A DNA stretch of 55,339 bases from JANRKF01 sp964519595 (GTDB taxonomy: Bacteria; Pseudomonadota; Alphaproteobacteria; Rickettsiales; SXRF01): positions 1-55,339 of the forward strand of contig CAZFJN010000005.1 in NCBI GenBank assembly GCA_964519595.1, read 5' to 3'. The stretch's first letter is position 1; every line of letters starts with the position of its first letter. The notes under the pieces were generated by a model. That model was not told the origin of the DNA. It saw nothing but the letters and a program-made list of their open reading frames with translations, and made no database searches. Made by a program: the position numbers and the translations under genes. Shown here piece after piece: positions 24,985-32,723 of the stretch.

Positions 24985-25779
24985 TTACTGGCCAGTGAAG
25001 TTTGCCTGGCGTTTTTCGTTGAAGGCATTGATTCCTTCATAGCGGTCTTTTGTTTCCAGCAACTTGTTATAATGTTTCAGCTCATTTTGCAGATCGTGAT
25101 GCAGATTTCCTGCTGATTGTTCATTTAGAGAGGCTTTGATTGCTTTTACCGCCAGCGGCGCGTTTGCGGCGATCCGCGCGGCAGTTTTAAGAGCTTCCGG
25201 CAATAGATCATCATCAGCAAATAATTTATTTACCAAGCCAATTCTTAAAGCTTCATCGGCTTTTATAAACTCGCCACTAAATAACATCTCGCCAGCACGA
25301 CGCTTGCCGATTGCCTGCGGCAGGAGCTTTGTTCCGCCAAGTCCTGGCATGATGCCAAGCGTTGCCTCAGTCAACGCAAAACGCGCTGAAAAAGAGGCAT
25401 AAATAAAATCACAAGCCAGCGCCAGCTCTAATCCGCCACCAACCGCCGCGCCGCCAACTGCGGCAATAATCGGAAGTGGGCAGTTAAGAATAGCATCACG
25501 CGCCTGCTCAAAAGCCGCATGTTGCGCCTGCCATTGCTCCTTATTCATCCCCTGACGCTCTTTTAAATCCGCTCCGGCGCAAAAATTTTGTCCTTTGCCG
25601 CTTAAAACAATAACAGCAATTCTCTCCTTAGGTAATACAGAAGAATCAAGGGCAAAGGCTATTTCCTCAGCCATTTGCTGATTCAAAGCATTAGCGGCTT
25701 GCGGCCTGTTCATGGTAATAAGCAAAACGCCGCTGGCTGACAATTCTGTTGTTAAATGCGAATAATTCATATTTACCAT
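24985..25779 (-). CDS. Enoyl-CoA hydratase/isomerase family protein
   Basis: 264 residues from ATG 25779 (GGAAAA upstream); a later ATG at 25770 and an earlier start at 25806 are in frame. Crotonase fold: the oxyanion-hole segments GQNFCAGADLKER and GGAAVGGGLELALACDF, then GLGGTKLLPQAIGKRRA. The ADLKER form resembles methylglutaconyl-CoA hydratases, but the substrate is uncertain. It hydrates or isomerises enoyl-CoA thioesters in the cytosol. It is divergent from trcR with an 86 bp gap. Confidence 0.88.
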   Translation of the reverse strand: MVNMNYSHLTTELSASGVLLITMNRPQAANALNQQMAEEIAFALDSSVLPKERIAVIVLSGKGQNFCAGADLKERQGMNKEQWQAQHAAFEQARDAILNCPLPIIAAVGGAAVGGGLELALACDFIYASFSARFALTEATLGIMPGLGGTKLLPQAIGKRRAGEMLFSGEFIKADEALRIGLVNKLFADDDLLPEALKTAARIAANAPLAVKAIKASLNEQSAGNLHHDLQNELKHYNKLLETKDRYEGINAFNEKRQANFTGQ

Positions 25780-25865
25780 TCCGTAGTTTTCCAAAAACAC
25801 TTGCAACTTACAGGAAAATTGCTAGAAATCCAACTCTTCCCGCAATTTTTATAAGGTCACAATTT

Positions 25866-26414
25866 ATGAACCTGCCACTTATGCCTAAAGCAACCGCCGT
25901 ATGGTTAATAGATAATACTGCACTGAATTTTGAACAAATCGCTGAATTTTGCGGTATGCATCCGCTTGAAGTTCAAGGCATTGCTGATGGAGAAGTGGCA
26001 ATTGGCGTACGCGGCGTTGATCCGGTAGCTTCCGCACAATTAACCGCAGAAGAAATAAAACGTTGCGAGGCTGATGACTCGGCAATTCTGCAAATGGCCA
26101 GCACCGCAAAACAATATATCAATAAAAAAACCAAAGGCGCTCGTTATACGCCTGTTGCCCGCCGTGGCGAAAAACCAGATGCAATTGCCTGGATTGTTAA
26201 ACATTATCCGAATATGACTGACGCGCAAATCGGTAAGCTGGTTGGCACTACCAAAAACACCATTCAGGCAGTGCGTAATAAAACTCACTGGAACAGCTCC
26301 GGAATTAAACCGCGTGATCCGGTTTTACTAGGATTATGCACACAAACTCATCTCGACGCGGCAGTTGCCAAAATTAAAACATCTGACGCTGAACAGGAAT
26401 CTGTCGCTTCATAA
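25866..26414 (+). CDS. trcR: DUF1013 cell-cycle regulator (TrcR-like)
   Basis: 182 residues from ATG 25866, preceded by AAGG. The sequence matches the alphaproteobacterial DUF1013 family throughout: LMPKATAVWLIDNTALNFEQIAEFCGMHPLEVQGIADGE, YTPVARRGEKPDAIAWIV and IGKLVGTTKNTIQAVRNKTHW, the last an HTH-like segment. The Caulobacter member TrcR is linked to CtrA-controlled cell-cycle transcription. The family is essentially alphaproteobacterial, so it is the best taxonomic marker here. Its last codons are inside the 55 bp duplicated around the assembly gap. Confidence 0.92.
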   Translation: MNLPLMPKATAVWLIDNTALNFEQIAEFCGMHPLEVQGIADGEVAIGVRGVDPVASAQLTAEEIKRCEADDSAILQMASTAKQYINKKTKGARYTPVARRGEKPDAIAWIVKHYPNMTDAQIGKLVGTTKNTIQAVRNKTHWNSSGIKPRDPVLLGLCTQTHLDAAVAKIKTSDAEQESVAS

Positions 26415-26447
26415 TAATTAGCTTCATAATAATTAGCTTCATAATAA
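26393..26447. repeat. 55 bp contig-end duplicate, left copy
   Basis: Identical base for base to 26548-26602. It includes the trcR stop and two and a half copies of a 15-bp GCTTCATAATAATTA tandem unit. A shared 55-mer at two contig ends is typical of a de Bruijn assembly at k=55. Confidence 0.95.
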
Positions 26448-26547
26448 NNNNNNNNNNNNNNNNNNNNNNNNNNNNNNNNNNNNNNNNNNNNNNNNNNNNN
26501 NNNNNNNNNNNNNNNNNNNNNNNNNNNNNNNNNNNNNNNNNNNNNNN
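26448..26547. other. Assembly gap of 100 N
   Basis: Exactly 100 N, a scaffolding placeholder. Because the flanks share 55 identical bases, the two contigs probably overlap and the true distance is unknown and possibly negative. Confidence 0.99.
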
Positions 26548-26602
26548 ACAGGAATCTGTCGCTTCATAATAATTAGCTTCATAATAATTAGCTTCATAAT
26601 AA
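26548..26602. repeat. 55 bp contig-end duplicate, right copy
   Basis: Second copy of 26393-26447. It repeats the end of trcR without the gene and contains the ilvB stop codon at 26594-26596. Confidence 0.95.
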
Positions 26603-28399
26603 ATCGCCGGTTTTTATTTCGCCTTTATCTTGCTCTGGACTTAGCAACAGCTCATAATGCGGCGCTCCGGCTGGAATCATCGGATAAACATTTTCTTCCG
26701 GATCAACGATCATGTCGAGAATTACCGGACCTTTATGCGCGATCATTTCTTTAATCGCCGCGTCAACTGAATCTACCTTGTCGCAGCGTATTCCCTTCAT
26801 GCCGTAAGCCTCCGCCAGCTTCACAAAATCCGGCAAGCTTTCCATATATGATTCCGAATAACGGCAACCATGAAACATCTGCTGCCATTGCCGCACCATT
26901 CCCATGCAGTGATTATTGAGAATGAGAATTTTCACCGGCAGACGATATTGCGCCAGAGTTGATAATTCCTGAATATTCATCATGAATGATGCCTCGCCGG
27001 TAACACACACCACCAAAGCGTCAGGATGCGCGATCTGAACGCCCATTGCCGCCGGCATTCCGTAGCCCATAGTGCCAAGGCCGCCGGAAGTAAGCCAGCG
27101 ATTCGGCTTATCAAAAGTAATAAATTGCGCTGCCCACATCTGATGTTGTCCGACATCAGTGGAAAAATAAGCATCATGGTTTTTGCTTAAGCTATTCATG
27201 CGATCAAGCGCATATTGCGGTTTTATAATGTCGCGCCCTTGCTTGTAGGAAAAACTTTTCCGACTCCGCCATTGCTCGATTTTTTCCAGCCATGCGGAAA
27301 TATCCGGTTTTTTATTGTTATTTTTGCTGCTTTCTTTCCAGCCAGCGAGCATTTTTTTAGCTACTGCTCCGGCATCGCCGATAATCGGCACATGCACTGC
27401 GACGTTTTTGTTGATTGAACTTGGATCAATATCAACATGAATTTTTAAGGAATTAAGCGAGAATTTATCCAGCTTGCCAGTAACGCGATCATCAAAGCGC
27501 GCGCCGATATTGATCATCACATCACATTCAGCCATTGCCATATTCGCCTCAAGGCTGCCGTGCATTCCTAGCATTCCGAGAAACTGCTTGTCACTGGCCG
27601 GATAGCTGCCTAATCCCATTAGCGTATTAGTTATCGGAAAGCCGGTTGCGCGCACTAATTCCACTATCGCCGCGCAAGCTTCCGGCCCGGAATTTATCGC
27701 CCCGCCGCCGACATAAAAAACCGGACGTTTGGCATTTTTCATTAATAACAACGCTTTTTCTATCTGAGCATCATCACCTTCAATTTGCGGACGATAAGAA
27801 GGACGAATTGATTGCGGTTTGCCGGAATAAATGCCGCTCAGATTCATAATGTTTTTTGGAATGTCAATCACCACTGGCCCTGGCCGACCCGAACGAGCGA
27901 CATAAAAAGCCTCGTGCATAATGCCCGCTAACTCGTCAATAGAGCGTACCAGATAGTTATATTTTGTGCATGAGCGCGTGATTCCAGTCGTATCCGCTTC
28001 CTGAAAAGCGTCAGAGCCAATTAAATGCGTTGGAACTTGGCCAGTAATGCACACTAGCGGAATTGAATCCAGCATCGCATCAGTAAGGCCAGTTACCGCA
28101 TTAGTAGCGCCCGGACCGCTGGTAACCAGTACCACCCCGACTTTGCCAGTAGAACGCGCATAACCTTCCGCCGCATGTGTTGCCGCCTGCTCATGCCGCA
28201 CCAGAATATGCCGCAGCCTGTTCTGCTTAAACAAAGCGTCATAAACCGGCAAAACCGCGCCACCCGGATAACCAAAAACAATGTCAACATCCTCGCCAAT
28301 CAATGACCTGACAATAATCTCCGCACCGGATATTTGTTGTCCTTCCTGCAAAGCCTGATCAGATGAAGGGCTGTGTGTTTCAAGCGTAGAAAGCGTCAT
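26594..28399 (-). CDS. ilvB: Acetolactate synthase large subunit
   Basis: 601 residues of the thiamine-diphosphate family: GYPGGAVLPVYDAL, the catalytic-glutamate loop (RHEQAATHAAEGYARSTGK), a central FAD-binding domain and the C-terminal TPP segment (GEASFMMNIQELSTL with NNHCMGMVRQWQ). It makes acetolactate for valine and leucine, and acetohydroxybutyrate for isoleucine. AGGA lies before the ATG. The regulatory subunit gene ilvN, normally directly downstream, is absent; the gene instead ends at the assembly gap. Confidence 0.96.
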   Translation of the reverse strand: MTLSTLETHSPSSDQALQEGQQISGAEIIVRSLIGEDVDIVFGYPGGAVLPVYDALFKQNRLRHILVRHEQAATHAAEGYARSTGKVGVVLVTSGPGATNAVTGLTDAMLDSIPLVCITGQVPTHLIGSDAFQEADTTGITRSCTKYNYLVRSIDELAGIMHEAFYVARSGRPGPVVIDIPKNIMNLSGIYSGKPQSIRPSYRPQIEGDDAQIEKALLLMKNAKRPVFYVGGGAINSGPEACAAIVELVRATGFPITNTLMGLGSYPASDKQFLGMLGMHGSLEANMAMAECDVMINIGARFDDRVTGKLDKFSLNSLKIHVDIDPSSINKNVAVHVPIIGDAGAVAKKMLAGWKESSKNNNKKPDISAWLEKIEQWRSRKSFSYKQGRDIIKPQYALDRMNSLSKNHDAYFSTDVGQHQMWAAQFITFDKPNRWLTSGGLGTMGYGMPAAMGVQIAHPDALVVCVTGEASFMMNIQELSTLAQYRLPVKILILNNHCMGMVRQWQQMFHGCRYSESYMESLPDFVKLAEAYGMKGIRCDKVDSVDAAIKEMIAHKGPVILDMIVDPEENVYPMIPAGAPHYELLLSPEQDKGEIKTGDLL

Positions 28400-28595
28400 A
28401 TTATTAATCCTGCTGAATAACTTACTTTAGATAATACTATCTCCCGGCGTAGTATAGCAAATAAACAAGGTTAGTCTTAATAAAACTTTAACAATCTTTC
28501 GTTTGACCATGGTTCATATATAGGAGACAATGGTTGGTAAACAAATCGTTTATTTATTAACACAAATACTATAGCGAATAAATATAGCTAGTAAT

Positions 28596-29186
28596 ATGTT
28601 GAATAATAACAATAACCAGGAAAAAGGCAACGAAGCTCAACAGAAAAATAGCGCCGTGCATCCGCGCAGTGGCCTTTCCGCATGGCTTGACTCAACTACT
28701 GCCAAGGTTACCGGCGCGGTTGTTGCCATTGGCGCGACTTTGATAACCGCCCGGACGGAAATAAGCCGCGCCTTTTTCAAAAGCACCAATAAGGGCGCAA
28801 ATGGCGCATTTACTGATTTACAGAAAATACGTGATGATGGAATTAATGCCGTCACGAATGACGCAAAATTCGGCCGTCCAGTTCCTGATGCAATGGACAG
28901 AATCAAAAAAATCACCGTCGAATATGACCGCGCATATATGGAACGCCGGAAAATGCTGGGAATTCGCAATATGTTTAATCCGCTCAGCGTGTTCGATGAA
29001 GCAAAGGCGCTCAAACGCCATCAATGGCTGGAAGTTATCTTCGCAACCGCCGCAGTAGCCAGTATCGCCGTCGGAGCGATATTAACAATTTCCAGCAGTA
29101 GAGGAGCAGAAAAAAGGCTCGATGATTTGGAGGAAAATAAAAGCTCACGCGGTATTAGGGATAAAAATTACCAACAGGCTTTGTGA
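28596..29186 (+). CDS. Unrecognised protein with two membrane segments
   Basis: 196 residues, not recognised. An Asn/Gln-rich hydrophilic N-terminus (about 35 residues) precedes a hydrophobic segment VTGAVVAIGATLITA; a charged helical middle follows, and then a second segment VIFATAAVASIAVGAILTI near residues 148-166 with a charged tail. Two passes with both ends on the same side are likely. It lies alone between the divergently oriented ilvB and the miaA group. The 196 bp upstream show no clear promoter. Confidence 0.65.
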   Translation: MLNNNNNQEKGNEAQQKNSAVHPRSGLSAWLDSTTAKVTGAVVAIGATLITARTEISRAFFKSTNKGANGAFTDLQKIRDDGINAVTNDAKFGRPVPDAMDRIKKITVEYDRAYMERRKMLGIRNMFNPLSVFDEAKALKRHQWLEVIFATAAVASIAVGAILTISSSRGAEKRLDDLEENKSSRGIRDKNYQQAL

Positions 29187-29209
29187 TAATATAAATACAA
29201 ATCAACATT

Positions 29210-30046
29210 CTAAAGCTGATTCTTAAACCATGTAACTTGTCTTTTGGCGTAGTTTCTGGTTGTTTGCTGCATTTTGGCGATTGCCTCATTCAGGGTCATT
29301 TCTCCTTTAAGATGCGCTGACAACTCACGGAATCCTATTATTTTTTCAATATTTTCCGATGGTTTGTTATTATATCCCGCGACCTCCTGCAGCGCGCCGT
29401 TTTTGATCATCTGCATTACTCGCGCATCACATCTGGCATAGAGCTGCTGGCGCGGCATAGTAATTATCTCCAGCCTGAACAGAGCGGGATCATAAGCCGG
29501 TTTTGTGTCCTGTTTCTGCCAATAGGACAATGTCTTGCCACTTCCTAACCATACCGCATAGGCGCGAATAAGGCGCTGGCGGTCATAGACCGTAAGCCGC
29601 GCAAAAAATTCCGGATCAATATCGCGCAGGCGGGCAGCGAATTCTTCCTTGCCCATTTGCGTATAATCGCTCTCAGCCTGCTTTCTCACATAATCATCAA
29701 TGGCCGGGATTTCAGCAATTCCCTGCATTAGTACTTTCAGATAAAGCCCGGTACCGCCGACAATAATCGGCGTTTTCCCATTGCCCAGCGTCCAGTCAAT
29801 CTCCATTTTCGCCAGTCGCAACCATTTACCAACCGAAAAAAATTCATCATCACCAAGAAAACCATAAAGACGATGCGGCACACGCGCCTCTTCCTCAGCG
29901 CCAGGCCGCGCGGTTAATATCGGCAAAGACGAATATACCTGCTGCGAATCAGCATTAATAATGACACCGTCAATCTGCTCTGCTAATGACAAAGCATGAG
30001 CGGATTTACCAGTTGCCGTCGCTCCGGCTATGACATGAATCATCAT
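29210..30046 (-). CDS. miaA: tRNA dimethylallyltransferase
   Basis: 278 residues. The P-loop GATATGKS is at about residues 8-15, then DSQQVYSSLPILTARP, GGTGLYLKVLMQGI, and the RLIRAYAVWLGSGKTLSYWQ segment. It adds a dimethylallyl group to A37 of tRNAs that read UNN codons. The length is slightly short but complete. It overlaps the preceding protease gene by four bases. A 25-bp piece of it (29961-29985) is duplicated exactly at 30765-30789, upstream of serB. Confidence 0.95.
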   Translation of the reverse strand: MMIHVIAGATATGKSAHALSLAEQIDGVIINADSQQVYSSLPILTARPGAEEEARVPHRLYGFLGDDEFFSVGKWLRLAKMEIDWTLGNGKTPIIVGGTGLYLKVLMQGIAEIPAIDDYVRKQAESDYTQMGKEEFAARLRDIDPEFFARLTVYDRQRLIRAYAVWLGSGKTLSYWQKQDTKPAYDPALFRLEIITMPRQQLYARCDARVMQMIKNGALQEVAGYNNKPSENIEKIIGFRELSAHLKGEMTLNEAIAKMQQTTRNYAKRQVTWFKNQL

Positions 30047-30471
30047 ATGCAGAATGTAAAATGCTGGTGGTGACCAGACATCTGAAAAAGACCGCGACCA
30101 AGTACATCTCGTCCAAGCAAAATATCAAACCGCTCATGCGGCAATCTGAACTCAGTTACTTCAATATCACGAATCAAATAACGCATAGTAGCAGGATGCG
30201 AATGGTCACCAAAAGGCAACGCCAAATCTGCAAAATAATTAGTTGCAGGAGACAGATCGCTGGCTGAAGCGATCAGCTTATATCCTGTGGCAGGAAGATC
30301 TGCTTTTTCTGCTAATTGTTTTGAAATGCAAGTATGACTCGCGCCTGTATCAAATAACGCATTGGCAAAGAAAACAGAAGATTCACTGCGTTGCAAAGAC
30401 TGAGGAAAGGCAATTCCAACAACTCCAACAGGCCCTAATTCAGGCAGATAATTAAGCGTCAGACATGGCAT
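30043..30471 (-). CDS. Retropepsin-like aspartyl protease
   Basis: 142 residues with the single-domain aspartic protease pattern: catalytic ALFDTGASHTCIS at about residues 39-51, and the later strand ILLGRDVLGRG that forms the psi-loop. Active enzymes of this kind are homodimers. No signal peptide is seen, so it is cytosolic. It overlaps the upstream small gene by 13 bases and miaA by four, giving a tightly coupled three-gene unit. Substrate unknown. Confidence 0.85.
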   Translation of the reverse strand: MPCLTLNYLPELGPVGVVGIAFPQSLQRSESSVFFANALFDTGASHTCISKQLAEKADLPATGYKLIASASDLSPATNYFADLALPFGDHSHPATMRYLIRDIEVTEFRLPHERFDILLGRDVLGRGLFQMSGHHQHFTFCI

Positions 30472-30698
30472 GAATAATAACCAAGATTAACAACTCCGCT
30501 GGCCACTTCCTGCACTGAGAACAAATCATCAGGATATTGCATCTTGCCGAATATCATAGCATCACGCACAGAATCAAAACACTGAACAAGCTTCTTATCA
30601 CGCAGAAGCGCGTATTTTCCGGCATATTGAGAGGAAATCTCAGGCAATAATTCCTGAAATGCCATAAAATTATTGTGCAGCTCTTCTTTCTTAGTCAT
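30459..30698 (-). CDS. Small protein paired with the aspartyl protease (DUF5678-like)
   Basis: 79 residues. The pattern YAGKYALLRDKKLVQCFDSVRDAMIFGKMQYPDDLFSVQEV resembles DUF5678-type small proteins, which are often encoded directly before single-domain aspartyl proteases. It overlaps the protease gene by 13 bases, so translation is coupled. It may be a substrate, activator or inhibitor of the protease; this is inference. The family call is tentative. Confidence 0.6.
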   Translation of the reverse strand: MTKKEELHNNFMAFQELLPEISSQYAGKYALLRDKKLVQCFDSVRDAMIFGKMQYPDDLFSVQEVASGVVNLGYYSCHV

Positions 30699-30764
30699 CT
30701 TCCCATTCTAGCATATGTGAAATATCAATTAAAGCAAATTTCTGAGCTATAGACAGGAAGCCTG

Positions 30765-30820
30765 ATGACACCGTCAATCTGCTCTGCTAGAGCATATTCT
30801 AGTTAAATATACAAATTTGA
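30765..30820. repeat. miaA fragment (25 bp) joined to a solo MITE end
   Basis: 30765-30789 is an exact copy of miaA 29961-29985 and stops at a TA. From 30790 begins GAGCATATTCTAGTTAAATA, the terminal repeat of the 271 bp element at 42913-43183. The solo end lies directly before serB and may supply part of its promoter. Confidence 0.85.
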
Positions 30821-30826
30821 GTTGTC

Positions 30827-31645
30827 ATGACTGATTATATTGCCACTTTATTCACTACAGATGAAGCAGAAATTGCTGATTTTCGCAATGGTCTGGTCGT
30901 ATTGCGCGAGGGTTGGAACCAAGGCGGTGCGGCTTATGATATTGTTTTTTCATCTCCATCTACCGGCGGCTTAAAAACAGCCGGTTGCGATTACATCATT
31001 CAGGCGCACCCTCCGGCAATTAAAAAACTGCTTATTTCCGACATGGATTCAACCATGATCGCGCAGGAATGTATTGATGAGCTGGCTGATTTTGTCGGGA
31101 AAAAGGCGCATGTCGCTGCGATCACCGAACGGGCGATGAATGGCGAGCTGGTGTTTGAAGAGGCGCTGCGTGAGCGTGTGGCGCTGCTGGCTGGCTTGCC
31201 GGTTGCGAAATTGCAGCAATGTTTTAATGAGCGGATTAATGCTACTTCCGGCGCGAAAGAGCTGATCGCCGCCTTTAAAGCCAAAGGCGGAAAATGCGTT
31301 CTTGTCTCCGGCGGTTTTACATTTTTTACTGAACGCGTTGCCGCCATGCTTGGTTTTGATGAGCATTACGCAAATATATTGGAAATTGAAAACGGCCAGC
31401 TTACCGGCAAAGTGCGCGAACCAATTTTAGGCAAGGAAGCCAAGCTCGCCGAGCTGCATAGACAATGCGAACTGCTTGGCTGCAAGCCGGAAAATGTAAT
31501 CGCCATCGGCGACGGAGCAAATGATCTGCCAATGCTAAAAGCCGCCGGACTGGGAATCGCCTATAGAGCTAAACCAAGCGTAAGAGAGCAAGTAAACGCA
31601 CAGATTAATTATAACGATTTGCGTGTTGTTATTTGTGTGTTGTAA
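30827..31645 (+). CDS. serB: Phosphoserine phosphatase
   Basis: 272 residues, HAD superfamily: nucleophile motif DMDSTMIAQECIDELAD, motif II LVSGGFTFFTE, and motif III/IV GDGANDLPML. It removes phosphate from phosphoserine, the last step of serine synthesis. The N-terminal ~75 residues form the usual weakly conserved extension. No good ribosome site precedes the ATG. Upstream sequence consists of a MITE end and a piece of miaA, so its promoter region has been rebuilt. Confidence 0.93.
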   Translation: MTDYIATLFTTDEAEIADFRNGLVVLREGWNQGGAAYDIVFSSPSTGGLKTAGCDYIIQAHPPAIKKLLISDMDSTMIAQECIDELADFVGKKAHVAAITERAMNGELVFEEALRERVALLAGLPVAKLQQCFNERINATSGAKELIAAFKAKGGKCVLVSGGFTFFTERVAAMLGFDEHYANILEIENGQLTGKVREPILGKEAKLAELHRQCELLGCKPENVIAIGDGANDLPMLKAAGLGIAYRAKPSVREQVNAQINYNDLRVVICVL

Positions 31646-31666
31646 GGGAAAAATATCATCTGCCAC

Positions 31667-31700
31667 AAAAAATATAGCCTCCGCTTTTGAAGGCGGAGGC
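31667..31700 (-). terminator. Rho-independent terminator of the 31795-32526 gene
   Basis: On the minus strand a perfect 8-bp stem GCCTCCGC/GCGGAGGC is followed by TATATTTTTT. It also lies 21 bp after serB, so it may serve both genes. Confidence 0.75.
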
Positions 31701-31794
31701 CGCAAGCCTGTTAACACAGGATACGGTTTCATTGTAAGCGATATTCCGTAAGAATAAAAGAGTTTAGTTACATGTGAATTTATTCTATAAATAT

Positions 31795-32526
31795 CTAGCC
31801 GTTCTGGGCAATGCCAGCATTAGTATCATTTGATGCTTTATTTATCAAGCGCTCTGAATGTGTCATCCGCACCTTATTAAACCAGTTGAAGAAGTTGCTG
31901 CCATCAGAGTCGCTGTCAATGATGTCGTCAAGTTTCACGTCACTCATGACTTCGTTCTTACCCCGAAAAACAAGCCATTTATTGTACTTCACACAGACCA
32001 GACAGGAATCGCCAACATTAAAACACTCGAACTGCTGCGGCCACTGCCGCTTGAAGTCCGCGAGCATGGACTCTGGCGTGAGATACGAAAACCACCTACC
32101 GCCCTCCCAATGCGGAACTCCCTCCACCTGCAAAAATCCCACTTCCCGCTCCTTGATGTGCGAAGTGGCCAATTTTCGCCAACTTGGAATATGAAATTGG
32201 GCTGCTTTTCTGCCAACTCGAAAAGACTCCCGCTCATCCATCTTGGGCAGTTCGCGCGCCTCGCTAGAGTCGCACTCTAATGTTGCCCCGTCGGCCGTCA
32301 ACGGCGTCATTCTTCCGACATGCCTTGTCCCATCGTTGCGAATTAAAAATACCCGCCCAAATGAGTCCGTCACTCCAAAATCCCACAGATGCTGCCCGAA
32401 CCTAATTGGACCATCAATCTTGGTCGTTGCCGACTTCAGCTTCTGATAAGATGACGGTGAAACAGGGCTGTCAAGCCCAGACTCAATCGCTCTCAACTCC
32501 ATGTCGATGTCAATTTTTTCCTGCAT
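31795..32526 (-). CDS. Unrecognised tryptophan-rich soluble protein
   Basis: 243 residues, not recognised. No signal or membrane segment. It contains many aromatic residues (HWEGGRWFSYL, FKRQWPQQFECF, KYNKWLVFRGK, NFFNWFNKVRM) and an internal run DDIIDSDSDGSN. The base composition looks a little richer in G and C than the orphan genes around it, which could mean separate transfer; this is a visual impression only. It lies alone with its own terminator between convergent serB and the ppdK block. Confidence 0.65.
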   Translation of the reverse strand: MQEKIDIDMELRAIESGLDSPVSPSSYQKLKSATTKIDGPIRFGQHLWDFGVTDSFGRVFLIRNDGTRHVGRMTPLTADGATLECDSSEARELPKMDERESFRVGRKAAQFHIPSWRKLATSHIKEREVGFLQVEGVPHWEGGRWFSYLTPESMLADFKRQWPQQFECFNVGDSCLVCVKYNKWLVFRGKNEVMSDVKLDDIIDSDSDGSNFFNWFNKVRMTHSERLINKASNDTNAGIAQNG

Positions 32527-32723
32527 TATAATATAATAACCAATTGCTATTGAAGATTATTGTCAAGGGCTATCAATTTTACCACTTTCCGTCAATAAAA
32601 TATTAATAAATTGTGTGTATTTCCAAAAAATACAATAATAAACCTCTACAAATCGCAAATCAGCACCATTGCCGGCTTGGGATGGAAATTAATTGGCATC
32701 AGGCTCTAATCGTTATACTAAAA

